A DNA stretch of 54,514 nt from Planctomycetia bacterium. Its GTDB lineage: Bacteria; Planctomycetota; Brocadiia; Brocadiales; Brocadiaceae. This document shows positions 46,079-54,514 of the stretch, in pieces; positions within the stretch are counted from its first letter, which is position 1; each line of letters starts with the position of its first letter. Position numbers and translations under genes: made by a program. The notes under the pieces are model-generated. The model was not told the origin of the DNA, did no database searches, and saw nothing but the letters and a program-made list of their open reading frames with translations. Where the stretch lies: positions 1-54,514 of the forward strand of contig JABTVC010000005.1 of NCBI GenBank assembly GCA_015075005.1. The letters run 5' to 3'.

Positions 46079-47264
46079 TCAGAGCATTAAACCATGGGCG
46101 TACAGTAAAGTTTTCCTCTGATATAATGCGTCCCCTCCGTATACAAGCACGCCTGTCTTCGATACAGGGACATCAAGGGAAATATAATACCTAAGCCCGT
46201 CGAAAAAAGAACTGTCGATGGTTTCAGCTGATTTTATCTCAACGGGAACCAGCCTTTTGCCGGTATCAATAACAATATCCACCTCATGCCCTGTCCTGTC
46301 ACGCCAAAAATAAAGAGGAGGGAGTTCGCCTCTATGGGCAAAGGCCTTGTAAATCTCCGAGAAGACAAAGTTCTCAAAAATAGCCCCCTTCATTGGGTGA
46401 ACGGGTATGTCCTCCGGCTCCCTTATCCTCAGGAGATAGCACAGCAATCCTGTGTCAAGGAAATATATCTTAGGGCTTTTTATGATCCTCTTTGAGAAAT
46501 TCTCATGGTGAGGCGGAAGGATCTGGATAATAAAACCCGCCTGAAGAATAGAAACCCAGTGCCTGGCTGTAGTGTGGGATATGCCGCAATCTGACGCCAG
46601 AGACGAAAGATTCAGCAGCTGCCCTGTCCTGCCGGCGCAGAGCCGCACAAACCTCTGAAATGCGTCGAGATTGCCGATATTCGCCACGTCCGCGCATCCC
46701 TTTCCACATAAGTCCTGTAATATGCGGAAAGCCACCATGCGGCTCAAGACCCTGTCATGTATTCGGGGATAAAGCCCTTGTATAATATATCTTCAAGGCT
46801 GAAGGGTGGCCTCTTCTTTTCTCGGAAGTATATCGATCTCATAGGGATCAGGCGTTGGCTGTCCAAGAAGTTCGTTAAGACTTAATGGAAGGAGATAAAC
46901 TATCGCAGTCCTGCCGGCAAGGGTCTGGCTGACCTTCTCCATAACATGGAACTGCTGCGAACCGGTTAGGATAAACCTACCCGGAATATTTTCCTGTCCA
47001 CAATCCCCTGGATGTAAGATAGAAGATCAGGGGTCCTCTGAACCTCATCGAGAATAACTCCGCCGGAGAATCTCCGCAGAAACCCTTTTGGGTCGGCAAG
47101 GGCAAACTCTCGCTCATCAGGTTCTTCAAGACTGACATAATCGTGGTCCTCGAATACCTTTTTGAAAGAGTAGTCTTTCCTGACTGACGAGGTCCCATGA
47201 TAGAGACAACTGGAAATTCCTTTGCCAGGGCGGATAACTTACCGGATAAGGTTCGTTTAAACAT
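46079..47264 (-). pseudogene. AAA ATPase of the DUF4143 type, frameshifted
   Basis: The P-loop SIMGPRQSGKTTLSKRY lies near the N terminus (ATG at 47264). After a frameshift, a segment reading VILDEVQRTPDLLSYIQG and FILTGSQQFHVMEKVSQTLA is found in other frames. The C-terminal part, SRMVAFRILQDLCGKGC onward with HTTARHWVSILQAGFIIQIL, RIIKSPKIYFLDTGLLCYLL and HEVDIVIDTGKRLVPVEIKS, is open. It is a different lineage from the gene at 44148, with lower GC. Confidence 0.85.
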
Positions 47265-47489
47265 AAAAGGAGTATAAATCAACAGTCACCTCTTGTCAAA
47301 TTGAAAGTATTACTTTCAATCAGCAAAAGAAGGTCGAGCCACTAAAAAGGCTTTTATATTTTTGTCTCTCTTGGCGGCTTTGCGACTTTGCGTTAAAATG
47401 GGCTTGTTGTTTAGTGCGTCACCACTTCCCATCCTCCCCTTTTCTCACCTTCTTAACTTCGAGCCTTTGCGTGAGCTTGCTTTTGATGT

Positions 47490-48043
47490 TTAGTGCGTTA
47501 CCCCCTCACTTCTGACCACCTTGAGCGCAGTAAGAAGAATGATCTTGAGATCGAAGAAAAAGGATTGATTCATCATGTAGTACTCGTCATACCCGACTTT
47601 AACAGGTATAGGTAACTCATCCCTGCCGTTTATCTGAGCCCAGCCGGTCAGGCCGGGGAAAGAACATGAACTCCTTTTTGTGTCCTGAATTCAACAAGAT
47701 CATCCTGATTGAACAACGCTGGCCGGGGCACACAAAACTCATGTCCCCTTTCAGAATGCTAAAAAGCTGGGGTAATTCATCAAGACTCGATTTGCGCAGA
47801 AACTTCCCGATAGGAGTAAGATATTGGTCGGGATTTGTCAGGAGATGAGTCGCCACTGCGGGAGTATTGATTCATAGTACGAAATTTAGGCATCTTGAAA
47901 ATGGTATTGCCCTTCCCCACTCTATCAGACCAGTACAACACTGCCCCTCGGAGTTGCCTTCACCAGCAGGGCAATAATCAGCATGGAAAGCCCCATATTC
48001 CCCAGGGAAACAATGATACGGTAAAATCAAATAATCTTTTCAT
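47490..48043 (-). pseudogene. Sugar transferase (second subtype), several frameshifts
   Basis: This copy is over 90 percent identical at DNA level to 42969-43516 and shares its flanks, but small indels are found near 47690, 47730, 47875, 47945 and 47990. The catalytic part ([20 protein letters not shown]) and the end (FFFDLKIILLTALKVVRSEG) are each in frame. It is unlikely to make an enzyme as written. Confidence 0.88.
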
Positions 48044-48137
48044 ATTGTTAATAACGGAGGATGGGATACCGGAGACAGAAGACTGGAGGGGCATTTCTGT
48101 TTCCTGCCTCCTGTCTCTTGCGTCGAAACCCCCAAAT

Positions 48138-48533
48138 TCAAAATCGCTCTCTCCTGACCTTTATCAAATTATAAAGCATGGCAGAAATCTTTCGTGTTGA
48201 TTCCAACAACTTGTCGCCAATCGTTTTATCAAAAAACCCTATTTCTATGGCCAGATAAATCTGAGTCCTTAACTCCGAGCACGAACCCTTTGCAATATAT
48301 AGAAAATGTATGAAATCTTTGTTGGTATTTCTTTCATAACCTTCAGCTATGTTTGATGGGATAGAAACTGCGGATCTCTGCATCTGATCTCGCAACCCGT
48401 AATCACGACAATCTCTCAGTGTCTGGTACAGGTTCTGAGCCAACCGCATACCTTCTTTCCAAACTTCAAGATCCTCAAACTTTTCGACCTTACCACTAAA
48501 CCGTCTCCCGTCTCCATCCTCCGGTCTCCCCAT
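48138..48533 (-). CDS. Four-helix-bundle protein (23S rRNA IVS-type family)
   Basis: The conserved part runs KFEDLEVWKEGMRLAQNLYQ, DYGLRDQMQRSAVSIPSNIA, EGYERNTNKDFIHFLYIAKG and SCSELRTQIYLAIEIGF, a family often found beside polysaccharide genes and in rRNA insertions. The start at 48533 (or 48560) is uncertain, because a stretch of filler repeat (CCTCCGGTCTCCC) is translated into its first residues. Role unknown. Confidence 0.85.
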   Translation of the reverse strand: MGRPEDGDGRRFSGKVEKFEDLEVWKEGMRLAQNLYQTLRDCRDYGLRDQMQRSAVSIPSNIAEGYERNTNKDFIHFLYIAKGSCSELRTQIYLAIEIGFFDKTIGDKLLESTRKISAMLYNLIKVRRERF

Positions 48534-48535
48534 AT

Positions 48536-49333
48536 TCAACCTCCCGTCTCCCGTCTCCATCCTCCGGTCTCCCTCTGTTTAAACCATTCCCCCGTTTCCT
48601 TCAGCCCCTCCTCCATTGTGTAAGGCGGTTTCCATCCAAGTTCTCGTCGTATCTTTGACCTGTCGATTGTCAACGAACTGACAAGCCGATCGACGGCATC
48701 CGATTTACCCAAAAACTTCCCGGCAAATCGCATCAAAGAAGGTGGAAAGGGAAACAACCTTGCAGGCCGACCTAATGCAGCGGCCACTCTCCGGATCAAC
48801 TCCGGTGTGGAGACATCCTCATCGTCACTCACCAGATAAGTCTGGCCAGCGGCTTTGGGATGATTTATGCAGGAGGTAATGGCATCAACAAGATTTCCCA
48901 GGTAAATGAGACTACGATGGTTGTTTATGCTAGCCAGTGGCAGGGGATGCCTCGATCAACTATTTTAAACAGACCAAGAAAATTGGCTTTCACTTCAGGG
49001 CCATAAACAAGAGGAGCAATGAATAACCACAACCTCCATTCCAGTTTCTGACGTTATGCGCAGGACAACCTGTTCAGCCTCAAATTTTGACAGCGTATAT
49101 GGATTATATGGGCGTGGTTTGTCTTTCTCAATAAAAGGCAGATCATGGGTTATGTTGCGATTTACGCCAATCGAGCTCAAAAAGGCAAAACGCCGGACAC
49201 CTGCTTTTTCTGCCATCATCGCTAACTGTTCTGTACCGGCTACATTCACTCGACGGAATTCACTGAGCGGGTTTGCGACTGTTTCATTCATCACATGCAC
49301 ACGGATAGACACGGATTTAATTTTAAACAACAA
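48536..49333 (-). pseudogene. NAD-dependent epimerase (extended SDR), N-terminally truncated and frameshifted
   Basis: The core reads RRVNVAGTEQLAMMAEKAGV, FAFLSSIGVNRNITHDLPFI and the YxxxK-containing YNPYTLSKFEAEQVVLRI. Near 49020 the frame shifts to VVIRPPLVYGPEVKANFLGL and later returns with SDDEDVSTPELIRRVAAALG and RELGWKPPYTMEEGLKETGE. The Gly-rich N-terminal loop is missing and is replaced by filler repeat. Two other remnants are at 43738 and 54186. Confidence 0.88.
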
Positions 49334-49404
49334 ATCTTAAATCCCAATTCTCAAATAGTAATACTTTTGCCCATCTGTGGTTATCCGTGGTTTACATTCA
49401 ACTC
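49318..49404. repeat. Dispersed repeat, copy 1
   Basis: The 87-base stretch with TTAAATCCCAATTCTCAAAT and CATCTGTGGTTATCCGTGGT recurs at 53089-53173 with a few changes. Weaker traces (ACATGCACACAGATAGACAC) appear near 51828. The copies frame the degenerate zone of 50.3-53.1 kb. Confidence 0.85.
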
Positions 49405-49513
49405 CCAAACTCCTTTTTAACTTTAAACTAATCCAACCAACAAAACCATTATTCTAAACTAATGCAACTTTATTGTAACTCAACCAATTCAATCAACTAA
49501 ACCCATTGAGGCT

Positions 49514-50002
49514 CTATTTGAGATTTTCTTTAAAAATATTTTCTATTTCAGCTTCGGGTATGACAAGATTATCCCTCAATCTTATGTCGTTGATTATTTC
49601 ATTGAACTCATTTAAGGTCACTAATTGCCTTTTTACTGATGCCTTCAAGATAGCTTGGAGAGATATTATAGCCACACCATTTTCTTTTGCAACCTTTTGA
49701 GCAACTCTGTCATTGGTAGCAAACAGTAGTTTTCTCCTTATTGCTATTGAGATTGCCTCCGCTTCTCCTTTGCCAAGTCTCACCTTAAATTTGTTGTATA
49801 GGCCGAGTTCTTCCAATGTAGGTATAATAACCGAACTATTATTTAAAATATCCTTTGGGAAGTCATAGCCATATTCTAATGGGGCAGTAAGCTCCTCTCT
49901 TATCATTGGAGTAATATGAATTGCTCTGAAGAGCTTCTTTATTAATTCCAATCTATTTATCTTTGCAAAAATGCTCAAGATATCGGTATCAAAAATTATC
50001 AT
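49514..50002 (-). CDS. PIN-like (DUF3368-type) toxin
   Basis: The 162 residues start MIIFDTDILSIFAKINRLEL and contain VRLGKGEAEAISIAIRRKLL with the central conserved Gly-Glu, FATNDRVAQKVAKENGVAII and an elongated helical C terminus, the usual partner of UPF0175 antitoxins. It overlaps its antitoxin gene by 14 bases. Confidence 0.85.
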   Translation of the reverse strand: MIIFDTDILSIFAKINRLELIKKLFRAIHITPMIREELTAPLEYGYDFPKDILNNSSVIIPTLEELGLYNKFKVRLGKGEAEAISIAIRRKLLFATNDRVAQKVAKENGVAIISLQAILKASVKRQLVTLNEFNEIINDIRLRDNLVIPEAEIENIFKENLK

Positions 50003-50303
50003 TTGATACCTTTACTATGAGAGCTGTCTGTTCATCTAATTCCTCTTTAGCAATCGGAGGAACTTTTACCGATAATCCTCTGTCTTTTAAAGATTCTTTA
50101 AATTCTTCTGTACATACACCAGCAATCTCAGATGCCTTAGATAAAGAGACTTCCTCATTTCCATATAGTGAAATAGCCACTTCCATTCTCAACTGAGGTC
50201 TATTTCTTAGAAGCGCCCTGCAGGCGTCATCAATCAATTCCTCTTTACTTTTGTAAATTCCTTTTTCTAATAATACATTTATTTCTTTTTCTAAAAGATG
50301 CAT
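49989..50303 (-). CDS. UPF0175 antitoxin
   Basis: The 104 residues include KEELIDDACRALLRNRPQLR, then VAISLYGNEEVSLSKASEIA and GVCTEEFKESLKDRGLSVKV with the UPF0175 helix-turn-helix. It is first in the pair. The unpaired relative at 40252 shares its middle part. Confidence 0.87.
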   Translation of the reverse strand: MHLLEKEINVLLEKGIYKSKEELIDDACRALLRNRPQLRMEVAISLYGNEEVSLSKASEIAGVCTEEFKESLKDRGLSVKVPPIAKEELDEQTALIVKVSNDNF

Positions 50304-51889
50304 TTCATTCTCCTCACAAAAATATCTTGTACATATTTTATCGAAATAGTTGCTTTATTTTTAATAGTTTAATTTATATTACGCTACAAAGCAAATATCT
50401 ATCTTTCATCGTATAAATAGCAACTACGAAATCATTATACCTTGTGAAACATTACAAAGAATATCTTCTTCTTTCGTTTCCAGGCACTGGTAATTTTTAG
50501 CATCCTCATCTGAACTCTTTCTTGCACCAATCAATCAATGCAATTACTAATCAATAAACTGGCTTTTAAAATTCAATCTACCTTCTCCTTCCCATCTTCT
50601 AGTTTAACGCCCAACCTCTTTCCTTTTTTTCTTCCCAAATCATTCCCCTGTTCCTCGTCCTTCTCTAAAGTTTCTGTTTGTGTAAACTTCGTTTCCTTCA
50701 TCCCTGCCTGTAGGTGGTGGTTTCATCCGTGTTCGCCGTATCTTGAATAGATGATTATGCAAGGATGATGGTATCAACAAGATTTTACGTACATTAAACT
50801 GGTGGAGATTTGATACTTATGGTGCGAGCAATGAATGATACTGGGGAAGAGCAAGTAAATTTCTTTCTTTTGACAATCACATCCAAGATTATTTGGATTA
50901 TCACAATTTATAGTTGAAAATATTTATCGATTCGCTCTCAAACTCCTGTTTGGGAGGTGTAATGGACGAGAAATCGTTTGCTTGTAATTGTGTTCAAACA
51001 GAGTCAGAAGCAGTGGTGGTTTATTTAAAGGTATTTTTAAATGGCGAAGCTGGATTATCATATTTCTGTGTTTTAAAACCTCAGCTGGTGTTTGCTGGTG
51101 GCGGTTAAAATAATCAAAATTGGTAATGTCGGATCATACTTTTCGCATTGGATATGTGTATGCTTAAATCGGCGGCGGCATGATGATTTTCGCGTCAAAA
51201 CAACAGTGATGTTGTTATATTTCATAATCATATCTTTTCAAAATTGCTGAAAGACAGGGGTGTTGTTTTTGATGAAGAGGAAGTTTCATAGAATGAAGTG
51301 AAATCAGATATAAAGAATTGTGGTTTTGTTTTATTAGGCTTTTGGCATTTTCTTTTTTTTAAAATTATTTTGGTGAAGGATGCGTGTTAAAGTTTTTCGT
51401 TTGAGGCTTTCATTGAACGGTGTTGAGTTCATATTGATTTTTGGTGCATTGCGTTGTAGCAGTATGTGTTTTTTTCTGTTATGAAGCGTTATTACAAATT
51501 TTACTGATAGTCGGTTGGTTTTCATATCTCTTCGGTTTTAAATCTGCCTTTTTATCGTACTATCTTAATAACGGTTGGATGGCTTAATAAGGTTAAATGG
51601 GAATGCAAGTGATGTAATTTTTTTGCTGCACACTTACCTTTCATTTTCTACCTTCTCGTTTTTCATCTCCTCTGTTTAAACCATTCTCGTTTTTGCATTG
51701 TTCCATGCTGTAAGGTTTCATCCGTTCTCATGGTTTTTGAATAGGATGATAGCGGATGGTGGTGGCGAACGGTTCCCACTGAAGTTACGAAGATTTGTGG
51801 AACGGATCGGTAGCAGTGCTATTCATTACATGCACACAGATAGACACGATTTTTGGGTCTTCGCGTTGAGTGGGAATTGGCAGTTTCGG
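50304..51889. other. Degenerate zone without an intact gene
   Basis: No long open frame with a recognisable product exists. Distorted echoes of the epimerase 3' end are visible on the minus strand near 50695-50790 (TTCATCC, CGCCGTATCTT, ATCAACAAGATT) and near 51680-51740 (TTTAAACCATTC, GTAAGGTTTCATCC), compared with 48575-48690. A trace of the 49290 flank is near 51828. Indels are far denser than elsewhere, and long G/T-rich stretches match nothing else. Confidence 0.55.
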
Positions 51890-52960
51890 TAGTGGCGTGG
51901 TGGTATTTTTCGAAGGAAGATAGTTCTTATCTCCTAGCCGTATGCTTCTCTGTATCGTCGGCAATTGTTATTGATTCGACAAAGTTCTGGCTTTTGTTCT
52001 CAGGTCTGTTGGGCGCTCAATGCCATCCCAGTGTTTCTATCATTTTGAACTTCGTAAGGCTTGAATGTTGCCACTAGATTCCTTCGGTTATCGAAAAACC
52101 TTGACGGTCCCTCTGTCTTATAGTTATGGCTGTCCAAAGGATTTCCTCAATAGATAGGCAGTGTTGAGCGTTTGTTTGCATGAGTGAGCTTTAACGACTT
52201 GTTCATCGGGTGAGGTTCTCTGTTGATAGAAGCGTATATTTTGACTTTGATATATGGAACGTTCTTTGCCTGAAAGCGTGCATATTCCATCTTCCGTTCA
52301 ACGCTTTCAAGATGTTTTCGTTATATGAAATTGTCATAAGAATGTTATGAAACGCTTCTCACTGTTGACTTTCAAATGCCTTCCACATATCCATTACTGC
52401 CAACCGTAGCTTTTGCTTTTTTGGTACCAGGTCACTGGTAAAATAGATCACTTTTTTGACTTATTCTTCTCCAAAACCATCGGTTTACGCCCAAATCGCT
52501 TACCACTATCCGATGGGGGTATGCCCTTCTTATGGATATTTCTGTCTATACCAATTACACGAGGTGCTGTTGGATACCCGAGTTGCTTTTCATGGTTCTT
52601 TTGTCTAATGTCTTCACCGTATCCCAGTCCAGCTCGAAATCTTCGCCACATCTCTTACGGTCATAGTCCTGCACCTCCGCCCCACAGAACGGCAAATCAA
52701 GCTGTGAAAGGATTGGTCATAAGCCATTCCAGTTTTCCTGCTTCACCTTTCCGCACGACATAATACTTCGCTGCGTACTTCCATGGTAAATCCGTGCATC
52801 TCCACAGGATAAATCCTGTACCTGACGCTCTTCTTGTCGTATTGACTCAATGAATCTTCCACAACACCCGCATACCGTTTTTGTGTCCGCTAAGTCTTAT
52901 ATCAGCGGGCATTTGAGTCTCCATATCCTTCCTCTCTGCTCTGAACAAAACCGCAAACTG
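51890..52960 (-). pseudogene. ISL3-family transposase, heavily degraded
   Basis: Read on the minus strand in changing frames the region gives VQDYDRKRCGEDFELDWDTV, TAPRVIGIDRNIHKKG, then KQKLRLAVMDMWKAFES (the conserved MDMWK step), THANKRSTLPI, and near 52100-52000 YKTEGPSRFFDN, ATFKPYEVQNDRN and RREAYG-like pieces. This order is that of ISL3 transposases. Dozens of indels interrupt it, so the element is dead or the sequence is poor. Confidence 0.65.
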
Positions 52961-53088
52961 AGGTTATTCCAGCAGTCGTCTTTTTCCATTTAATTATCAT
53001 ACAGTTTTTGCTCATAAAACCTTTTCCTTGTTCTATGCTATCGTTGCAGTACCATGGCTTATTTTACCTACTCTGCCTGAAGAGCCTT

Positions 53089-53173
53089 AATTTTAAATAA
53101 CAACTCTTAAATCCCAATTCTCAAATAGTAATACTTTCGCCCATCTGTGTTTATCCGTGGTTTACATTCAACT
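53089..53173. repeat. Dispersed repeat, copy 2
   Basis: This matches 49318-49404 in the same orientation, including TTAAATCCCAATTCTCAAAT and TTATCCGTGGTTTACATTCA. Confidence 0.85.
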
Positions 53174-53186
53174 TATCTTTGCGGAG

Positions 53187-53525
53187 CTAACTCAACAACC
53201 ATTTATAGATATGTTCCATTACGTCTTCTAATGTAACTTCTTTAGAATCAAATACGCTGTTCTTTTCGTGTTTATGATGAGGAAAGGTATTAACCCCTTT
53301 CCAATGTCTAGCATTGTCCCAACGGATTAGTAAATTACCATCCTCATCCTGCCAGTGAAAAGAATATTTTCGTCCCGTGGAGAATAAGTAATCTCTTATG
53401 ATTAGGCGAGAATCATCAGTAAAATGAAGGTTCGCTTTAAGGCGATAAAAGGAAGGTTCACTATCCCACGCTACTATTTCATATTTTGCTATAATAGCCT
53501 TATATTTTTCCAGTAACTCATTCAT
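53187..53525 (-). CDS. TumE-type toxin (DUF6516 family)
   Basis: The 112 residues carry the complete family pattern: LKANLHFTDDSRLIIRDYLF, RKYSFHWQDEDGNLLIRWDN and FPHHKH near the end, then a helical tail (LEDVMEHIYKWLL). It overlaps the antitoxin stop by four bases. It is the cleanest of the three TumE copies in the window. Confidence 0.88.
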   Translation of the reverse strand: MNELLEKYKAIIAKYEIVAWDSEPSFYRLKANLHFTDDSRLIIRDYLFSTGRKYSFHWQDEDGNLLIRWDNARHWKGVNTFPHHKHEKNSVFDSKEVTLEDVMEHIYKWLLS

Positions 53526-53839
53526 TTACCCTGTAATTCTACAGCCTTTCTCTTCCAGTATTTTAGATTCTCAACCGCAAACTCCCAATCGTTCAAATCA
53601 TCTTCCCATTCAAAATTTTCTTCATTCTCCATGGCATCAATCTTTCGCCTCAATTCTTCAAGGGACTGTCCATGTTTTTTTTCGAAATAACTTTTTTCGG
53701 CATCGTACTTTTGAATTTTGCCATTAACAAAACTCAACGCATAATTTTTTAATATTCCCAATGGTGAAATTTCCATTTCCTGATAAATATTTTTTAATTT
53801 ATCGGGAATTTCAAAATCTTCTTTAAGGCGTGTTGGCAT
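53522..53839 (-). CDS. TumA-type antitoxin
   Basis: The 105 residues are helical and charged (FEIPDKLKNIYQEMEISPLG, SYFEKKHGQSLEELRRKIDA) and end with WEFAVENLKYWKRKAVELQG. It precedes and overlaps the toxin by four bases, with an AGGAGG-like site before its ATG. It is not similar in detail to the antitoxins at 22172 and 33846, so the three pairs were probably acquired separately. Confidence 0.78.
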   Translation of the reverse strand: MPTRLKEDFEIPDKLKNIYQEMEISPLGILKNYALSFVNGKIQKYDAEKSYFEKKHGQSLEELRRKIDAMENEENFEWEDDLNDWEFAVENLKYWKRKAVELQGK

Positions 53840-54185
53840 TTGTACCTCCTTTTATCACATCTCTTTGTTTTTTCAATATTTCCATATCTTCCCATCTTCT
53901 TAACCTCTCAACCTCTCTTCTTCCCCTCAATCCGTGTTCTGTGGTAAAAACTGAAATTCCCTGAACATCATATTAGCTAATCTTGATGCCTTGTCCAGCA
54001 TTATCCAAAAGAAGTCTTCTTCTTCGTCGGCATAGGCAATTGCACCTTTTAGCATCCCCGCACTCCTAACCCTTTACTTAATCACACAACCAAGCAAACC
54101 AATGCAACTAATTCAACCAACTCTTCAACACACTCAACCTCTCACCTTCCCAACCTCTTCTCCTTTTTTTCAAATCATTCTCCCG
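53840..54185. other. Gene-free stretch with pyrimidine-rich dispersed repeat
   Basis: It is dominated by phrases such as TTCCCATCTTCTTAACCTCT (53888) and CAACCTCTCACCTTCCCAAC (54132), which are found in many other gaps of the window. No gene is seen. Confidence 0.5.
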
Positions 54186-54314
54186 TCACCTTCCTCCAGT
54201 TTCCCTCTGTTTAAACCATTCCCCCGTTTCCTTCATCCCTTGCTCCATTGTGTAAGGCGGTTTCCATCCAAGTTCTCGCCGTATCTTTGAACTGTCGATT
54301 GTCAACGAACTGAC
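54186..54314 (-). pseudogene. NAD-dependent epimerase, C-terminal fragment
   Basis: The 42 residues (VSSLTIDSSKIRRELGWKPP, YTMEQGMKETGEWFKQRETG) copy the end of the epimerase at 48536, with four or five substitutions. Its upstream part is missing, and a different sugar transferase begins 30 bases further on. Confidence 0.88.
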
Positions 54315-54344
54315 GACTCACTCAATCTGAGAAAGAACCACAAA

Positions 54345-54512
54345 TTACTTCCTCACAATCTTCCATAAAGTCAAAAATATCAGTTTCATATCAACAAAAA
54401 ACCCTTTTTCTTTAATGTACCTTTTATAGAGCTCAATCTTTCTGGGTAAGACTTCTTTAATATACCCATCTTCCGTATTTTGGAATTTTTTTAACACCGC
54501 TTCCTCATCTCT
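54345..54512 (-). CDS. Sugar transferase, C-terminal end (cut by the window edge)
   Basis: The frame runs out of the window. The visible 55 residues are RDEEAVLKKFQNTEDGYIKE, then VLPRKIELYKRYIKEKGF and DMKLIFLTLWKIVRK, which fit the C terminus of yet another subtype of bacterial sugar transferase. No other gene lies between it and the epimerase scrap. Confidence 0.65.
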   Translation of the reverse strand, partial: RDEEAVLKKFQNTEDGYIKEVLPRKIELYKRYIKEKGFFVDMKLIFLTLWKIVRK

Positions 54513-54514
54513 AA

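Noticed and set aside
51698..52077. Short plus-strand frames in the degenerate zone
   Set aside because: They lack family features and ribosome sites, and the opposite strand carries the recognisable transposase and epimerase echoes.

Overview
The window looks like a Gram-negative, probably anaerobic bacterium. It has lipid A kinase LpxK, a lipoprotein protease, an AsmA protein, ferredoxins and a radical SAM enzyme. The combination of protein flavour, abundant toxin-antitoxin (TA) modules and REP-like repeats reminds me of anammox planctomycetes (Brocadiales), but this is an impression from sequence style and not a proof.

Region 1 (1-20150) is mostly ordinary housekeeping sequence. On the plus strand lie thiD, an HNH endonuclease, lpxK, a small two-cluster ferredoxin, an unidentified conserved protein, an endonuclease III-family glycosylase, pyrC, a NYN-domain nuclease and a VanZ-like protein, several of them overlapping. 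A B12-binding radical SAM gene follows; it carries two compensating indels and possibly a third at its end. Then come a minus-strand RNase H-like gene, a patch of REP-like palindromes with remnants of REP-associated transposases around a PIN toxin pair, and then asmA-like, M48 protease, a membrane polyferredoxin and era.

Region 2 (20150-34140) begins at an IS3 remnant. It is a minus-strand surface-polysaccharide locus (sugar transferase, ATP-grasp, HAD, DegT aminotransferase, glycosyltransferase pieces) that has been heavily invaded. TA pairs of many unrelated families (TumE/TumA, PIN with several antitoxins, MazF, HicA-like, DUF433) and fragments of others sit between the sugar genes. An N-terminal DegT scrap lies directly behind the HAD gene, and the complete DegT gene is 5 kb further on, which shows that the operon has been rearranged.

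Region 3 (34140-38850) holds two group II introns. The first has an intact reverse transcriptase. The second is decayed and sits directly after a hairpin.

Region 4 (38850-54514) continues the polysaccharide theme as repeated, mostly broken copies of one module: initiating sugar transferase, NAD-dependent epimerase and four-helix-bundle protein. These are interleaved with AAA ATPases, more TA pairs and dispersed repeats. From about 50.3 to 53.1 kb the sequence is unusually degenerate and contains a badly broken ISL3-type transposase.

Many of the broken genes differ from an open reading frame by one base in a homopolymer run. Part of the apparent decay may therefore be sequencing error. Large truncations and fusions cannot be explained that way.
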